From positions 167,511-231,510 of the forward strand of contig NZ_AUJY01000008.1 in the NCBI RefSeq assembly GCF_000424465.1: a stretch of 64,000 nucleotides of DNA, given 5' to 3'. The notes under the pieces are model-generated. The model saw only the letters and a list, made by a program, of their open reading frames with translations, was not told the DNA's origin and did not search any database. The position numbers and the translations under genes were made by a program. This DNA comes from Butyrivibrio hungatei NK4A153 (GTDB lineage: Bacteria > Bacillota > Clostridia > Lachnospirales > Lachnospiraceae). Below, piece by piece: positions 20,031 through 29,335 of the stretch (positions are counted from its first letter, which is position 1; each line of letters opens with the position of its first letter).

Positions 20031-20037
20031 ATGCACT
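20023..20037 (+). promoter_or_regulatory. candidate LacI-family operator, site 1
   Basis: TGTGTCAAATGCACT. The same 15 bases with one change occur 86 bp away at site 2. Site 1 covers the -35 of the divergent regulator gene. Confidence 0.55.
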
Positions 20038-20108
20038 AATTTCTGTATGACAATTGTGCATAATTTACAAAAAAGAAACCCATAAAAACACTGAATTTCA
20101 CGAAAAGC

Positions 20109-20123
20109 TGTGTCATATGCACT
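20109..20123 (+). promoter_or_regulatory. candidate LacI-family operator, site 2
   Basis: TGTGTCATATGCACT, matching site 1 at 14 of 15 bases in the same orientation. The 86-bp spacing is close to eight helical turns, which would suit DNA looping by a tetramer or two dimers. Confidence 0.55.
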
Positions 20124-20129
20124 TTTAGA

Positions 20130-20158
20130 TTGATACAAATGACACAAAATGCTATATT
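20130..20158 (+). promoter_or_regulatory. promoter of the GH32-like gene with internal half-site
   Basis: TTGATA (20130-20135) and TATATT (20153-20158) are 17 bases apart. ACAAATGACACA (20135-20146), which carries the TGTGTCA half of the operator motif in inverted orientation, sits within the spacer. Confidence 0.65.
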
Positions 20159-20200
20159 GTTTCTGTCAAGTGATAGTGCAAAATCACCAAGGGAGGAATT

Positions 20201-21739
20201 ATGCATAGAATAAAAACATTGCTTTTGATTGGCATTATGACCATCGCCAGTGTTGGATGCTCATACAAAGCCGCAGAACCGGATACTACTTTAGATGAAA
20301 CAACAGAGGAAAACGTGCAGTCAGCGGATGAAAAGTATCTGGGAGAGAACATTGAAGATCATATCGTTTTTCCGTCATCAGTGGAGGGACTTGTGGGCGA
20401 TACAATGCCGTTTTACGACGAGGGAAAGTACAATGTCTTTTACCTGGCAGACCAGAGAGACGGTAAGCAGGGATATCACCCTTGGGGGCTGATCCAGACT
20501 ACAGACTTTGCCTCATATGATGACAAGGGAGTTGTTTTGAATTATGGAGACGCTGTAGAAGACCAGGACATAGCTCTTGGAACCGGAAGTGTAATAAAGG
20601 GAAATGACGGTAAGTACCATGCTTTTTATACTGGACATAACGATATGTTTGAGCCAAAAGAAGCAGTGATGCATGCTGTCAGCAGCGATCTTATAAATTG
20701 GGAAAAGATTCCCGAAGATACACTTTATGCAAACGAGAATTATGCACAGAACGACTTCAGGGATCCGTTTGTTTTCTATGTTGAATCAGAAAAGTGCTAT
20801 TCAATGCTTGTTGCAACAAGACAGAACAACATCGGAGTCATTGCAAGATACACTTCAGAGGACTTAAAGAGCTGGGAAGATGCCGGTGTTTTCTTTGAAA
20901 ATGATATGGGAACCGATTCAAATCTGGAATGCCCGACACTCCTTTCTTATAAAGGAAAGTGGTACTTGTCATTCTCTGATCAGTGGCCTCACAGGCTTGT
21001 TCATTACAGGATAGCAGACAATTTTGAGGGCCCGTTTGAGATCCCTTCACAGGACATCTTTGACTGCAACGGCTTCTATGCAGGAAGAATGGAGACAGAC
21101 GGAGAGAACTTATATGTTGTCGGATGGAACGGAACGAAGAAAAAGCATACAGACAATGAGGACTACGACTGGGGCGGAAATATGGTCACTCATAAGCTTG
21201 TGCAGCATGGAGATGGAAGCCTCACACCTGTTTTAAACCCTGAGCTTGAAAAGCTTTTATCTAATGAGCTTTCGCTTACACCAGTCAAGATGACTGATTC
21301 AGCTTCTCTTTCGGAGGGCGTTATATCTTTTGCCGGTGAAAAATATGAGATGGCGGGATTTAAGGAGCTTCTTGGCAGTTATCTTATTAAGACCACGATC
21401 AGGGATTTTGATAAAGACGGTATGTTTGGGTTCTGCTTTGATACAAACGAAGAAAGTGTCGGAAGCCTGAACATTGTGTTTAACGGCGCCAACAACAGGA
21501 TTGAGTTCTACAACGGCAGCAATATTATGGAAAGAACAGCTCAGTCATATGTTGATTTCAATTTAGCAGATAAGAATGAGCTGAATGTTTCACTGCTTGT
21601 TGCAGACGGCGTTGTGTGCATGTATGTCAACGATGAGATTGCTTTCACAACAAGGATGTACATGTCACAGGGCTCTGATTTTGGGGTGTTTAGTGTTGAA
21701 TCAAAGGCAAGTTTTGAAGATTTGAAGGCATTTAAGTAA
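20201..21739 (+). CDS. GH32-like fructosidase lipoprotein
   Basis: A 512-residue surface lipoprotein (lipobox IASVGC, Cys20) with a five-bladed beta-propeller of the GH32/GH43 clan and a C-terminal beta-sandwich from about residue 370. Likely catalytic residues are D67 in GDTMPFYD (the position of the WMNDPNG nucleophile), D188 in FRDPF and E243 in LECPTLL, a set typical of GH32 enzymes that hydrolyse fructans or sucrose. The first motif is divergent, so the substrate may differ from classical invertases. It follows GGGAGG and is divergent from a LacI-type regulator. The next gene encodes a large repeat protein that may act with it on the cell surface. Confidence 0.75.
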   Translation: MHRIKTLLLIGIMTIASVGCSYKAAEPDTTLDETTEENVQSADEKYLGENIEDHIVFPSSVEGLVGDTMPFYDEGKYNVFYLADQRDGKQGYHPWGLIQTTDFASYDDKGVVLNYGDAVEDQDIALGTGSVIKGNDGKYHAFYTGHNDMFEPKEAVMHAVSSDLINWEKIPEDTLYANENYAQNDFRDPFVFYVESEKCYSMLVATRQNNIGVIARYTSEDLKSWEDAGVFFENDMGTDSNLECPTLLSYKGKWYLSFSDQWPHRLVHYRIADNFEGPFEIPSQDIFDCNGFYAGRMETDGENLYVVGWNGTKKKHTDNEDYDWGGNMVTHKLVQHGDGSLTPVLNPELEKLLSNELSLTPVKMTDSASLSEGVISFAGEKYEMAGFKELLGSYLIKTTIRDFDKDGMFGFCFDTNEESVGSLNIVFNGANNRIEFYNGSNIMERTAQSYVDFNLADKNELNVSLLVADGVVCMYVNDEIAFTTRMYMSQGSDFGVFSVESKASFEDLKAFK

Positions 21740-21805
21740 GGATAGGATAGTTGTCTTTTGGGAGAAGGCTTAGGAAGCAGATATCGTTTATAGAGGTGGA
21801 ATGCT

Positions 21806-23932
21806 ATGGGGTTAGATTTAAAAAAAGTAGTGGCAGTTGCATCAAAATATAAAGTTGCACTCGGGGGAATGCTCGCGATCGTTGCAACCTGCACAGGAAT
21901 TGCGGTATGCGGAACTAAAGAAGCGCTTCAGCAGTCAATCGAGGATGAGATTGTTGCGCTTGCGAGTTCATGGCCTTCATCTTTTTTTTCGCATGACTAT
22001 ATCGAACCGGAATATGTTGATGATGAAAACCGCACCAATAATGCTTTTAACGTTGCAGATTTTGGAGAGCAGGGAAATAACGGATGGTTTTACAGATATG
22101 GATCATCACAGGACCCGGCAAGGTCTAAGAGACTTGAATCTTATGATGGAGAGAGATACTTTCAGCCCGGACAAAAGGGATTAGAGATAAAGTCCAATTT
22201 TATTCATACCGCGGAGGAAGTCGCATCAATACTGGAGTGGCGAGCTGCAAAGGGCGGAGATATAAATATTGACCTTGCATATGTCAAAAACGTAAATAAT
22301 GATAAAAATCCCATGTATCCTGATGGCGTAACACTGTACGTTTACAAGGGGGATGAACCTATCGGAAGATACAAGGTCGATGCAAAGACAGACAAGGAAG
22401 AAGTTGTAGAAGAGTCCTTAAAAGATATACATGTCGATGAGCTGGAAAGCCTGTACTTTGTTGTGGATCCGAACATGAACAACGCTTACGACGGTGGTTC
22501 ATTATATGTTGCCATTTCCGATGTAAATGCCGGCGGTCCTACAGCGAAAAAGGATACAGACAGAATTGATAATAATGCTTATTCCATTGATGATTTCGGC
22601 CACCAGGGAAATAATGGCTGGACTTATATGTGCGGAAAAAGCATCGCTGATGCAAAACTTGTATCAACAGAAAAGGACGGAGAGTACATGAATTCTACAT
22701 CTCCAAATCTTTCAATCAGCCAGTTCTTTATTCATCCATCAATAAATGATGAGGCGATGCTGTGCTGGCAGCCTGCGGTCGATGGTGCCGTTGAAATAAG
22801 AGGAACTTACACCAAGTTTGAGCAAAACGACGGAAATCCTGACTGGCCGGATGGTGTAACTGTGTCTGTCTACAGGAACAGAGAAAAGCTCTTTTCCCAA
22901 AAAGTTGCAGCACCAAAGAAGGGCAAGAATGAGATTTCTTTCAGGGAAAAGAATGTAAGCGTAAGCACGTCAGACAGATTATACTTTGTGGTTGATGCAG
23001 GAGGAAATGCGTCTTACGATGGCGGCGCATTCGATATTGCAATCCTTGACAGGACCGGCGCCACAACCGAAAAAGACGTTGTTATTGCCGGAGATGATAC
23101 AAGAGAAAACTACGCAGACGTTAAATATGATTTTGGCAAACAGGGAGAAAACGGCTGGTTCTATCAGGAAGGTTATGGAGATGACCCAAATGATGTATGC
23201 AATATGCGCATCTTTGACGAAAAGGAGTACAGATATTTTGACAGCAGCTACCTGGAGATAAAGAGCGATTTTGTAAGTCCCGGAAAAGGAAAATCTGCTG
23301 TGATCAAATGGAAGGTCGCAAAAACAGGAACAATCAGGCTTAATACTTCCTATACCAAGTTTAAGAATGAGGATAAGAATCCAAGCTGGCCCGACGGAAC
23401 CAGGGTTACTCTTTATCATAATAATACGGTTCTTACACAGGAGGAATTTGCGCCAGACACCAAGCAGGAAATATCTAAGCGCATGGATGTTGAGTCCTTA
23501 AAAGTAAATAAGGACGACTATATTTCCATGGTCATCAATTGTAAGGAAAACAACGCCTATGACGCGGGAAAATACGAGTTTTCCGTTTTTGACCTCACCG
23601 ATGTTACCACAGAAAATGATATATCGATCAACGAATGCGAGACAAGGCAGAACTTTGCTGATGTTAAATATGATTTTGGTGAGCAGGGAAAAAATGGCTG
23701 GTTCTATCAGGAAAGCATAGGAGATGCTCCGTTCGTCGCCTACAATATGCGAAAATACAGCCCTGAAGAAGAGCGATACATTGATTCACGCGATCTGGAG
23801 ATAAAGAGAGATTTTGTGAATCCCGGAAAGGGCAAGTCCGCAGTTATCAAGTGGAAAGTAGCCCAGAACGGAACGATCAGGATTGATGCTTCATATACAA
23901 AGCTTAAGAACGAGGATAAAAATCCGGATTAG
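21806..23932 (+). pseudogene. eight-repeat surface protein, 5' part (interrupted by TAG)
   Basis: This is the first 708 codons of a gene that continues in the same frame to 26722. It starts with a membrane anchor or signal segment (about residues 17-37) and then carries repeats of about 175-180 residues. Each repeat has DFGEQGxNGW near its start, a DFVxPG strand, SYTKxxNEDKNPDWPDG in the middle and NNAYDxG near its end, so they look like beta-sandwich domains. At 23930-23932 the conserved Trp codon of NPDWPDG is TAG instead of TGG. The function of the repeats is unknown. Its place directly after the GH32-like gene suggests polysaccharide binding. Confidence 0.7.
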
Positions 23933-26260
23933 CCGGATGGAACAAGGGTGACACTGTATCATAATGGCACAGTTTTAGTTCAGCAGGATTTTGATGCTGA
24001 ACTCAATGAAGTTACCAAAAGACTTGATGTTGCAGGACTTGATGTTGCCAAGGATGACTATATATCAATGGTCATCAATTGTAAGGAAAACAATGCCTAT
24101 GATGCAGGTCTTTATGAGTTTTCCATAAAGGGATTGTCTGCGCTTACGGGACAGACAGAGAGAGACGTTATAAATTGGGATAAAGGCCGTTCAAACAACG
24201 CATCACTCCAGGATGATTTCGGAAAGCATGGAGAAAACGGCTGGTGCTTCCAGTCAGGATACTATCAGGATCCATACTTTGCTGTGAACGTTGAGCGACT
24301 TGAAGAAAATGGCGAGAAATACACGACTCTTGACGGAATAGAGATAAAACGTGATTTCATCATGCCTGCTAACAAGGGAAGATCTGCAAATGTGAAGTGG
24401 GTCGCAGCTGAAAACGGCAAGATCGACATAATGGCATCCTATACAAAACTTCTTAATGAAGATAAAAATCCGGATTGGCCGGACGGCGTGACAGTGTATC
24501 TTTTCAAGAACAGAGAAGTCTTGAAAAAAGAGGATTTCGCGCCACTTACCGATGAGAAGATCACGAAGGATCTGTCAGTAGAGGATGTTGAGGTACGTGC
24601 CGGAGATTGCATTACTCTTTTGGTAGATGGAAAGGCAAATACCGCTTATGACGGCGGAAACTTCACTTTTGTGATCGAAGATGCAGAGCTTAGGACCATG
24701 AAGATGGTCAATAACAGCGGGAAGAATTATGCAAATCTTTCTTATGATTTTGGGGAGCAGGGCAGTAACGGTTGGTACTATCTTGAAGGCAGAAGAATAG
24801 ACAAAGCAGAGGTCTTGTCAAAGAAGACTGCTGATGGAACAGGGTTTATTTCAAGAAAATTTAGCGGCCTCGAAGTGAAGAAGGACTTTGTGCAGCCAAG
24901 GCTCAATGCCGATGCAATGTACAAATGGGTTGTGGCAGTTGACGGAGAAATAGATATAACCGGTCAGTATGTGAAGTTTGGCCATGAAGATCCAAATGCA
25001 GACTGGCCTGACGGCGTAACTATCGAGATCTTCAAGAACAACTCCAGACTGTATAACACTGTTTGCAACTGCTCGAAAGGTGAAGGAAACGATAATGCAA
25101 GAGCTGTAAACATCGAGAAACTGCAGGTTAAGAAGGGAGACATCCTTACTTTTGACATAGGCTGCAACAGGAATAATGCCTGGGACGGAGGAAGACTTGA
25201 AATTGATATTGCTGATTCTGAAGGAATCAAGGTTTCAGTAGGCGATGAAGTCAGGACCAACAACACTGTACTCGGTAATCTTGAATCATTCGAGCAGGGT
25301 AAGGACGGATGGTGGTTCCTTGAAGGAAAAGACTTAAACAGTGCAAAAGTCCTTGTATATGCTAATGAGGATAAGACTGCTTTTATTTCTCCTTCCAATA
25401 AGAATCTCGAAATGAAGAAAGACTTTGTTCATCCCGGAGAGAAGAAGGCAGCAATATATCAATGGGTAGTGTACGAAGATGGAAAAATCGATGTGCTTGG
25501 CGACTATACCAAATTCGGGCAGACTGACGCAAATCCTGATTATCCGGATGGTGTGGGACTTAAGGTGTTCTTAAATGAAGAGCTTCTTGAGGAAAAAGAT
25601 ATAGCGGTTTTGCAGGGAGATGGCAATGATAACAAGGCAGACTTCATGTTTACTCAGCTTGACGTCAGGAGAGGTGATAAGCTTTCATTTGTTATTGACG
25701 GAAAGAATAATATAGCCTATGACGCAGGTAGATTGTCTGCGAGGGTTTATGCGGCAAAAGAGAAGGCTGAAGGTGAGGAACTGCGGACTAACAACACTAA
25801 TCTCTTTGAATCATTTGGTGAGCAGGGCACAGATGGCTGGACCTATGGAATGTGCGACTGGGATGGAAAGAACTTTGAAGAGCTTTCCTATGATCCTGAT
25901 AATGAAAGATACTATAATAACGGAAAACCTGAGCTGAAAAGGGATTTTGTAGAGCCCGGAAATGGCAGAAACGCTGCATACAGATGGGAAGCAGTTAATA
26001 CAGGAAAAATAAAGGTTTGCGGAAGCTACACCAAGTTTGCCAATAATGAAGACCCTGATGCCAACGGCATTTGCATGAGAATTTTCGTAAACGGCGAAGA
26101 AAAGAAGTGGTTTGGTGGAATTACCCAGGGCAACTTTGATTCTGAAAAAGAGATAACATTCGATGAAGAGTATATTGTTCACGAAGGTGACATCGTAATG
26201 TTTGCTGTGGATCCTGACGGAAACGACAGCTACGATGGCGGAAGACTTTCTGTAGTTATC
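22037..26260 (+). repeat. eight tandem protein-coding repeats of about 530 bp
   Basis: Eight diverged copies start near codons for NNAFNVADFG, NNAYSIDDFG, ENYADVKYDFG, QNFADVKYDFG, SNNASLQDDFG, KNYANLSYDFG, RTNNTVLGNL and RTNNTNLFESFG. Copies 3 and 4 are the most alike at DNA level, which points to a recent duplication and makes this stretch prone to recombination. Confidence 0.75.
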
Positions 26261-26722
26261 AAAGATGCTGACAAGAACTCAGATGATGAGGAAAATGGAG
26301 ATAAGCCCGAACCCGGAGAAGGTGGCAATGCTGAGAATCCTGGTGAAGATGATGGAACGTCAGAAAATTCTGGAGAAGGTGGTTCTGATAGCGAAGGTAG
26401 GAGCAATAGCACAAGAGCGGGTGATGATGGAAAGGGATTTGCTGTTGTAGCAACTGAAGTTGGTAAGCTTGCAGAAAACACGCAGAGCTCACTTAAGGAC
26501 GTTGGTGTAATAATTGAAAGAGTTCAGAAGAACGTAGAAGAGATTACAGGACAGGTTGAGATTAACCAGAATATCGCAGAGAGTATCAGAAGTGAGAACG
26601 AGCAGTTTGTGGCTATCAGTACCATGGCTGGAAATAATGCTACAAATACTGAGCATGTTGCACAGCAGGCTAGTGCAATCAATGACATGGTTGATGAGAT
26701 TAATCGTCTTCTAAATAATTAA
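23933..26722 (+). pseudogene. eight-repeat surface protein, 3' part, ending in an MCP fragment
   Basis: This continues the frame after the TAG. It completes repeat 4 and holds repeats 5-8. A linker rich in Glu, Gly, Ser, Asn and Pro follows. From about 26410 the sequence becomes [25 protein letters not shown] and runs to the end as the C-terminal half of a chemoreceptor signalling domain, lacking the N-terminal helix of the hairpin. A cytoplasmic signalling half cannot work behind extracellular repeats, so this looks like an in-frame recombination with a chemoreceptor gene that replaced the original C-terminus. There is no ribosome binding site for independent translation. Confidence 0.7.
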
Positions 26723-26739
26723 AAAGATGTGAGTGTCAA

Positions 26740-26774
26740 AAGACTGTGCCTTCTAAAAAAGAGGGCACAGTCTT
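26740..26774 (+). terminator. terminator hairpin, left copy of a target duplication
   Basis: AAGACTGTGCC pairs with GGCACAGTCTT around a TTCTAAAAAAGAG core. The same 35 bases occur at 28424-28458 on the other side of the IS element. In this copy the T-run is replaced by the IS end. Confidence 0.8.
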
Positions 26775-26790
26775 CAGACTGTAGACAAAG

Positions 26791-26815
26791 TCCACGGCAT
26801 CTGCCGTGGATTTTT
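26791..26815 (+). terminator. terminator inside the left end of the IS
   Basis: TCCACGGC and GCCGTGGA form a perfect 8-bp stem with a 4-nt loop followed by five T. It would stop outside transcription from entering the transposase gene. Confidence 0.8.
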
Positions 26816-26829
26816 CTTTATAAAAGTGC

Positions 26830-26868
26830 CTCGAGCCCAGTATTTATCTGGGCTTGAGGTACTTTTTC
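26830..26868 (+). terminator. second hairpin upstream of the transposase
   Basis: CCTCGAGCCCAG pairs with CTGGGCTTGAGG (one G-T pair), followed closely by a T-run. Together with the preceding hairpin it guards the transposase against read-in transcription. Confidence 0.65.
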
Positions 26869-26877
26869 TGGTATAAT
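26869..26877 (+). promoter_or_regulatory. extended -10 of the transposase promoter
   Basis: TGGTATAAT lies just after the second hairpin and about 35 bases before the transposase start. No good -35 is present at the right distance. Confidence 0.5.
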
Positions 26878-26911
26878 AGAAGTATCAAAGTTGGGGATGA
26901 GGATTGCCTTT

Positions 26912-28324
26912 ATGATGACTTCTAATACCGAAAGAAAGCGTGAACAAATGCAGTTTGTGAGCATGGATGATCTGGTACCTCAGGATCACATGCTCAGGCT
27001 TATTGATAAAGCAATTGACTGGTCATTCATATATGACCTTGTTGAAGATAAGTATTCATCAGATATGGGCAGGCCCAGCATGGATCCTGTCACACTCATT
27101 AAAATCCCTTTCATTCAGTATCTATACGGAATTCGCAGCATGCGACAAACTATCAAGGAAATAGAAGTCAACGTTGCATACAGATGGTTCCTGGGCTTAG
27201 AGCTTAACGAGCCTGTCCCACACTTTTCAACTTTTGGAAAGAACTATACAAGACGCTTTAAGGATACAGACCTTTTTGAGCAGATATTCCAGCGCATTCT
27301 TGAAGACTGCTATCGCTTCAAGCTGGTAGACCCTACTGCTGTATTTGTAGATGCTACTCATGTAAAGGCGAGAGCAAACAACAGAAAGATGCAGCATAAA
27401 CTTGCAAAGCAGGAAGCATTGTTCTACGAAGAAATGCTCAAAAAGGAAATAAACGAAGACCGAGCTGAGCATGGCAAAAAGCCACTTAAAGATAAGGATG
27501 ATGATGACGATAAAGGTGCTGGTGGACATGATGATTTCAGTGATTTCACAGACGACGTTCCTAAAGATACCAAGAAAGTAAGGTGCAGCACTACCGATCC
27601 TGAAAGTGGATGGTTCAGGAAAGGTGAACATAAGAATGTATTCGCGTATGGAATTGAAACAGCCTGTGACAAGAACGGATGGATTTTAGATTTCACTGTC
27701 AACCCAGGCAATGAGCATGACAGCCGTACATTCAAAGGACTTTACGATAAGATCAGGGATATCGGCGTGGAAACAATCGTTGCAGATGCAGGATACAAAA
27801 CTCCAGCTATAGCAAAACTACTCATAGATGATGGCATCAAACCTCTTCTTCCCTACAAGAGGCCAATGACGAAGAAAGGATTCTTCAGAAAATCTGAGTT
27901 TGCTTATGATGAATACAATGACTGCTATATATGTCCAAACGATCAGGTGCTGGAGTATTCGACCACAAATCGCGATGGATACAGAGAATACAAGAGTTGC
28001 GGAAAGGTCTGCGAAAACTGTCCTTACCTTGAACAATGTACACTTAGCAAGAATCATGTAAAACTGGTAACCCGTCATATCTGGGAAGATTACATGGATG
28101 AATGTGATGACATAAGATACACCGAGGGGATGAAAGATCTCTATTCTCACAGGAAGGAGACAATAGAGAGAATCTTTGGGACAGCCAAAGAGAATCATGG
28201 ATTTAGATATACACAGATGTATGGAAAGGCGCGGATGGAAATGAAGGTCGCGCTTACCTTTGCGTGTATGAATCTAAAAAAGCTTGCAAGAATCAAGAAT
28301 GAATGGCGGTTAGAAATGGCCTGA
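26912..28324 (+). CDS. IS1182 family transposase
   Basis: A DDE transposase of 470 residues. The N-terminal DUF772-like domain (DDLVPQDHMLRLIDKAIDW to VPHFSTFGKNYTRRF) is followed by the catalytic core with candidate Asp in FVDATHVKA, Asp in VADAGYKTPAI and Glu in ERIFGTAKENHGFRY. A cysteine cluster, CGKVCENCPYLEQC, precedes the last block. The start is placed at ATG 26912 after GATGAGG; an in-frame TTG at 26891 is possible but less likely. All motifs are intact, so the element may be active. Confidence 0.9.
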   Translation: MMTSNTERKREQMQFVSMDDLVPQDHMLRLIDKAIDWSFIYDLVEDKYSSDMGRPSMDPVTLIKIPFIQYLYGIRSMRQTIKEIEVNVAYRWFLGLELNEPVPHFSTFGKNYTRRFKDTDLFEQIFQRILEDCYRFKLVDPTAVFVDATHVKARANNRKMQHKLAKQEALFYEEMLKKEINEDRAEHGKKPLKDKDDDDDKGAGGHDDFSDFTDDVPKDTKKVRCSTTDPESGWFRKGEHKNVFAYGIETACDKNGWILDFTVNPGNEHDSRTFKGLYDKIRDIGVETIVADAGYKTPAIAKLLIDDGIKPLLPYKRPMTKKGFFRKSEFAYDEYNDCYICPNDQVLEYSTTNRDGYREYKSCGKVCENCPYLEQCTLSKNHVKLVTRHIWEDYMDECDDIRYTEGMKDLYSHRKETIERIFGTAKENHGFRYTQMYGKARMEMKVALTFACMNLKKLARIKNEWRLEMA

Positions 28325-28423
28325 TAAGGGCTGTTTCTGACCATTTTTATTATGAAAATCCGGCTTAGGAAGACAAAATGGCCTTGAGAGCTATGCTCTC
28401 AAGACCACTTTGTCTACAGTCTG

Positions 28424-28463
28424 AAGACTGTGCCTTCTAAAAAAGAGGGCACAGTCTTTTTTT
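28424..28463 (+). terminator. terminator hairpin, right copy of the target duplication
   Basis: This is the same 35-base hairpin as at 26740-26774, here followed by its full T-run, so the original terminator of the repeat-protein gene survives on this side of the IS. Confidence 0.85.
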
Positions 28464-28465
28464 AT

Positions 28466-28810
28466 TTAATACGAGGAGCTAACTATAAGCATTTCAGTAG
28501 CGTTAGACATCCTGCGGCTCTTGTTAACGAATTTAAATGATTCGTTAGTGCTGTAGTGGCAGTCAGGGTTGATGCAGCGCCATCTTCGCTGCTTAAGGAT
28601 AAGAACAAGAGAGTAATTATCTTGTAAGATCGGATGATTGATGGTTCTTTTCTTGATGCCTCGTGAATACATCCTAAATCCGCAGATAGGACAGAAATGG
28701 GCAGTGGGGTGTGTTTCGAGAGTAAGAACTTTTGTCTGACCTTGGATATCAATGCTTTTGGTGATTACATCGTTATCTTCAAGGTCCAGTAAATCTGTGA
28801 TACTATTCAT
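28466..28810 (-). pseudogene. ISL3-type transposase, N-terminal fragment
   Basis: About 115 residues corresponding to the N-terminal zinc-binding region of ISL3 family transposases (CPICGFRMYSRGIKKRTI then RRWRCINPDC). The catalytic part, roughly 300 residues, is missing: the frame ends beside the terminator at 28424-28463. The start is ATG 28808-28810 (minus strand), preceded by GGAGGAGG with good spacing. It is a dead remnant that predates the IS1182 insertion. Confidence 0.75.
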
Positions 28811-28885
28811 GTATCCTCCTCCTTTGATATTTAGTCCAAGAAACATCATAAGAGACGGAGGAAGTGCAGGAAATGATTCTTGCAT

Positions 28886-28931
28886 AAAAAAACCGGGATT
28901 AGTCAGTTTCAATAACTGATTAATCCCGGTT
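28886..28931 (-). terminator. strong hairpin terminator upstream of the ISL3 remnant
   Basis: A 16-bp stem (AACCGGGATTAGTCAG with CTGATTAATCCCGGTT, one G-T pair) has a 9-nt loop. The T-run is on the minus strand, so it stops transcription entering the ISL3 fragment from outside. Confidence 0.75.
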
Positions 28932-28947
28932 CTATTTATTATTACTG

Positions 28948-29012
28948 TAGACCCTCAAACCAAACCCTCAAAGTAGCCCCTCACGATAGACCCTCAAACT
29001 AGACCCTCAAAA
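28948..29012. repeat. five tandem 13-bp repeats
   Basis: The units start at 28948, 28961, 28974, 28987 and 29000 with an exact 13-bp period. The consensus is TAGACCCTCAAAC; the third unit is the most diverged. The array ends 17 bases before a small HTH gene, so it could be an operator or iteron array for that protein. It may alternatively mark the end of the ISL3 remnant. Confidence 0.8.
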
Positions 29013-29028
29013 ACTTTGAATACCCAAA

Positions 29029-29250
29029 ATGGATTATCCAATAATAGATATTGAAGGAACAGGAATACATATAAGAGATTTGATAAGGGAAAGCGGTCAT
29101 ACAGTTACAGAAGTTTCTGAATACCTTGGGACAAGTACTTCTCTTGTATACAGATACTTAAGAGGAGAGGTTCTTCCAAGCATTGACAGGATTGTGGCTC
29201 TTTCTGTGTATCTTGAAGTCCCTATAGAAAGAATAATAGCAGTCGAGTGA
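29029..29250 (+). CDS. small HTH (XRE-type) DNA-binding protein
   Basis: A 73-residue protein that is almost entirely a helix-turn-helix domain: IRDLIRESGHTVTEVSEYLGTSTSLVYRYLRGEVLPSIDRIVALS. It lacks any extra domain and resembles small phage or plasmid regulators. There is no clear ribosome binding site before the ATG, so expression is uncertain. It stands between a 13-bp repeat array, which it might bind, and a tRNA array whose first gene begins 11 bases after its stop codon. Confidence 0.65.
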   Translation: MDYPIIDIEGTGIHIRDLIRESGHTVTEVSEYLGTSTSLVYRYLRGEVLPSIDRIVALSVYLEVPIERIIAVE

Positions 29251-29260
29251 GGCTGCACTA

Positions 29261-29331
29261 TGCGGTATGGGGTAATGGTAGCCCACAGGATTTTGGTTCC
29301 GGTAATCTTGGTTCGATTCCAAGTACCGTAG
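29261..29331 (+). tRNA. tRNA-Gln (UUG), atypical
   Basis: Acceptor TGCGGTA pairs with TACCGTA, the T-arm is CTTGG-TTCGATT-CCAAG and the D-stem is GGG/CCC. The anticodon loop TTTTGGT gives UUG. The anticodon stem has one A-G mismatch and the gene encodes no CCA. Confidence 0.75.
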
Positions 29332-29335
29332 TTTA

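Larger units (their letters stand above)
26775..28423 (+). mobile_element. IS1182-type insertion sequence, 1649 bp, complete
   Basis: The terminal inverted repeat CAGACTGTAGACAAAGT is identical over 17 bases at 26775-26791 and, inverted, at 28407-28423. It is flanked by an identical 35-bp direct repeat that is an entire terminator hairpin. One transposase gene fills it. As I recall, IS1182 members are about 1.3-2 kb, favour palindromic targets and can leave long target duplications, which agrees with this arrangement. Confidence 0.85.

Noticed and set aside
23930..23932. Recoding of TAG as pyrrolysine or another amino acid
   Set aside because: It replaces a Trp that is conserved in the other repeats and a single base change explains it. 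No pyrrolysine genes are seen in this window.
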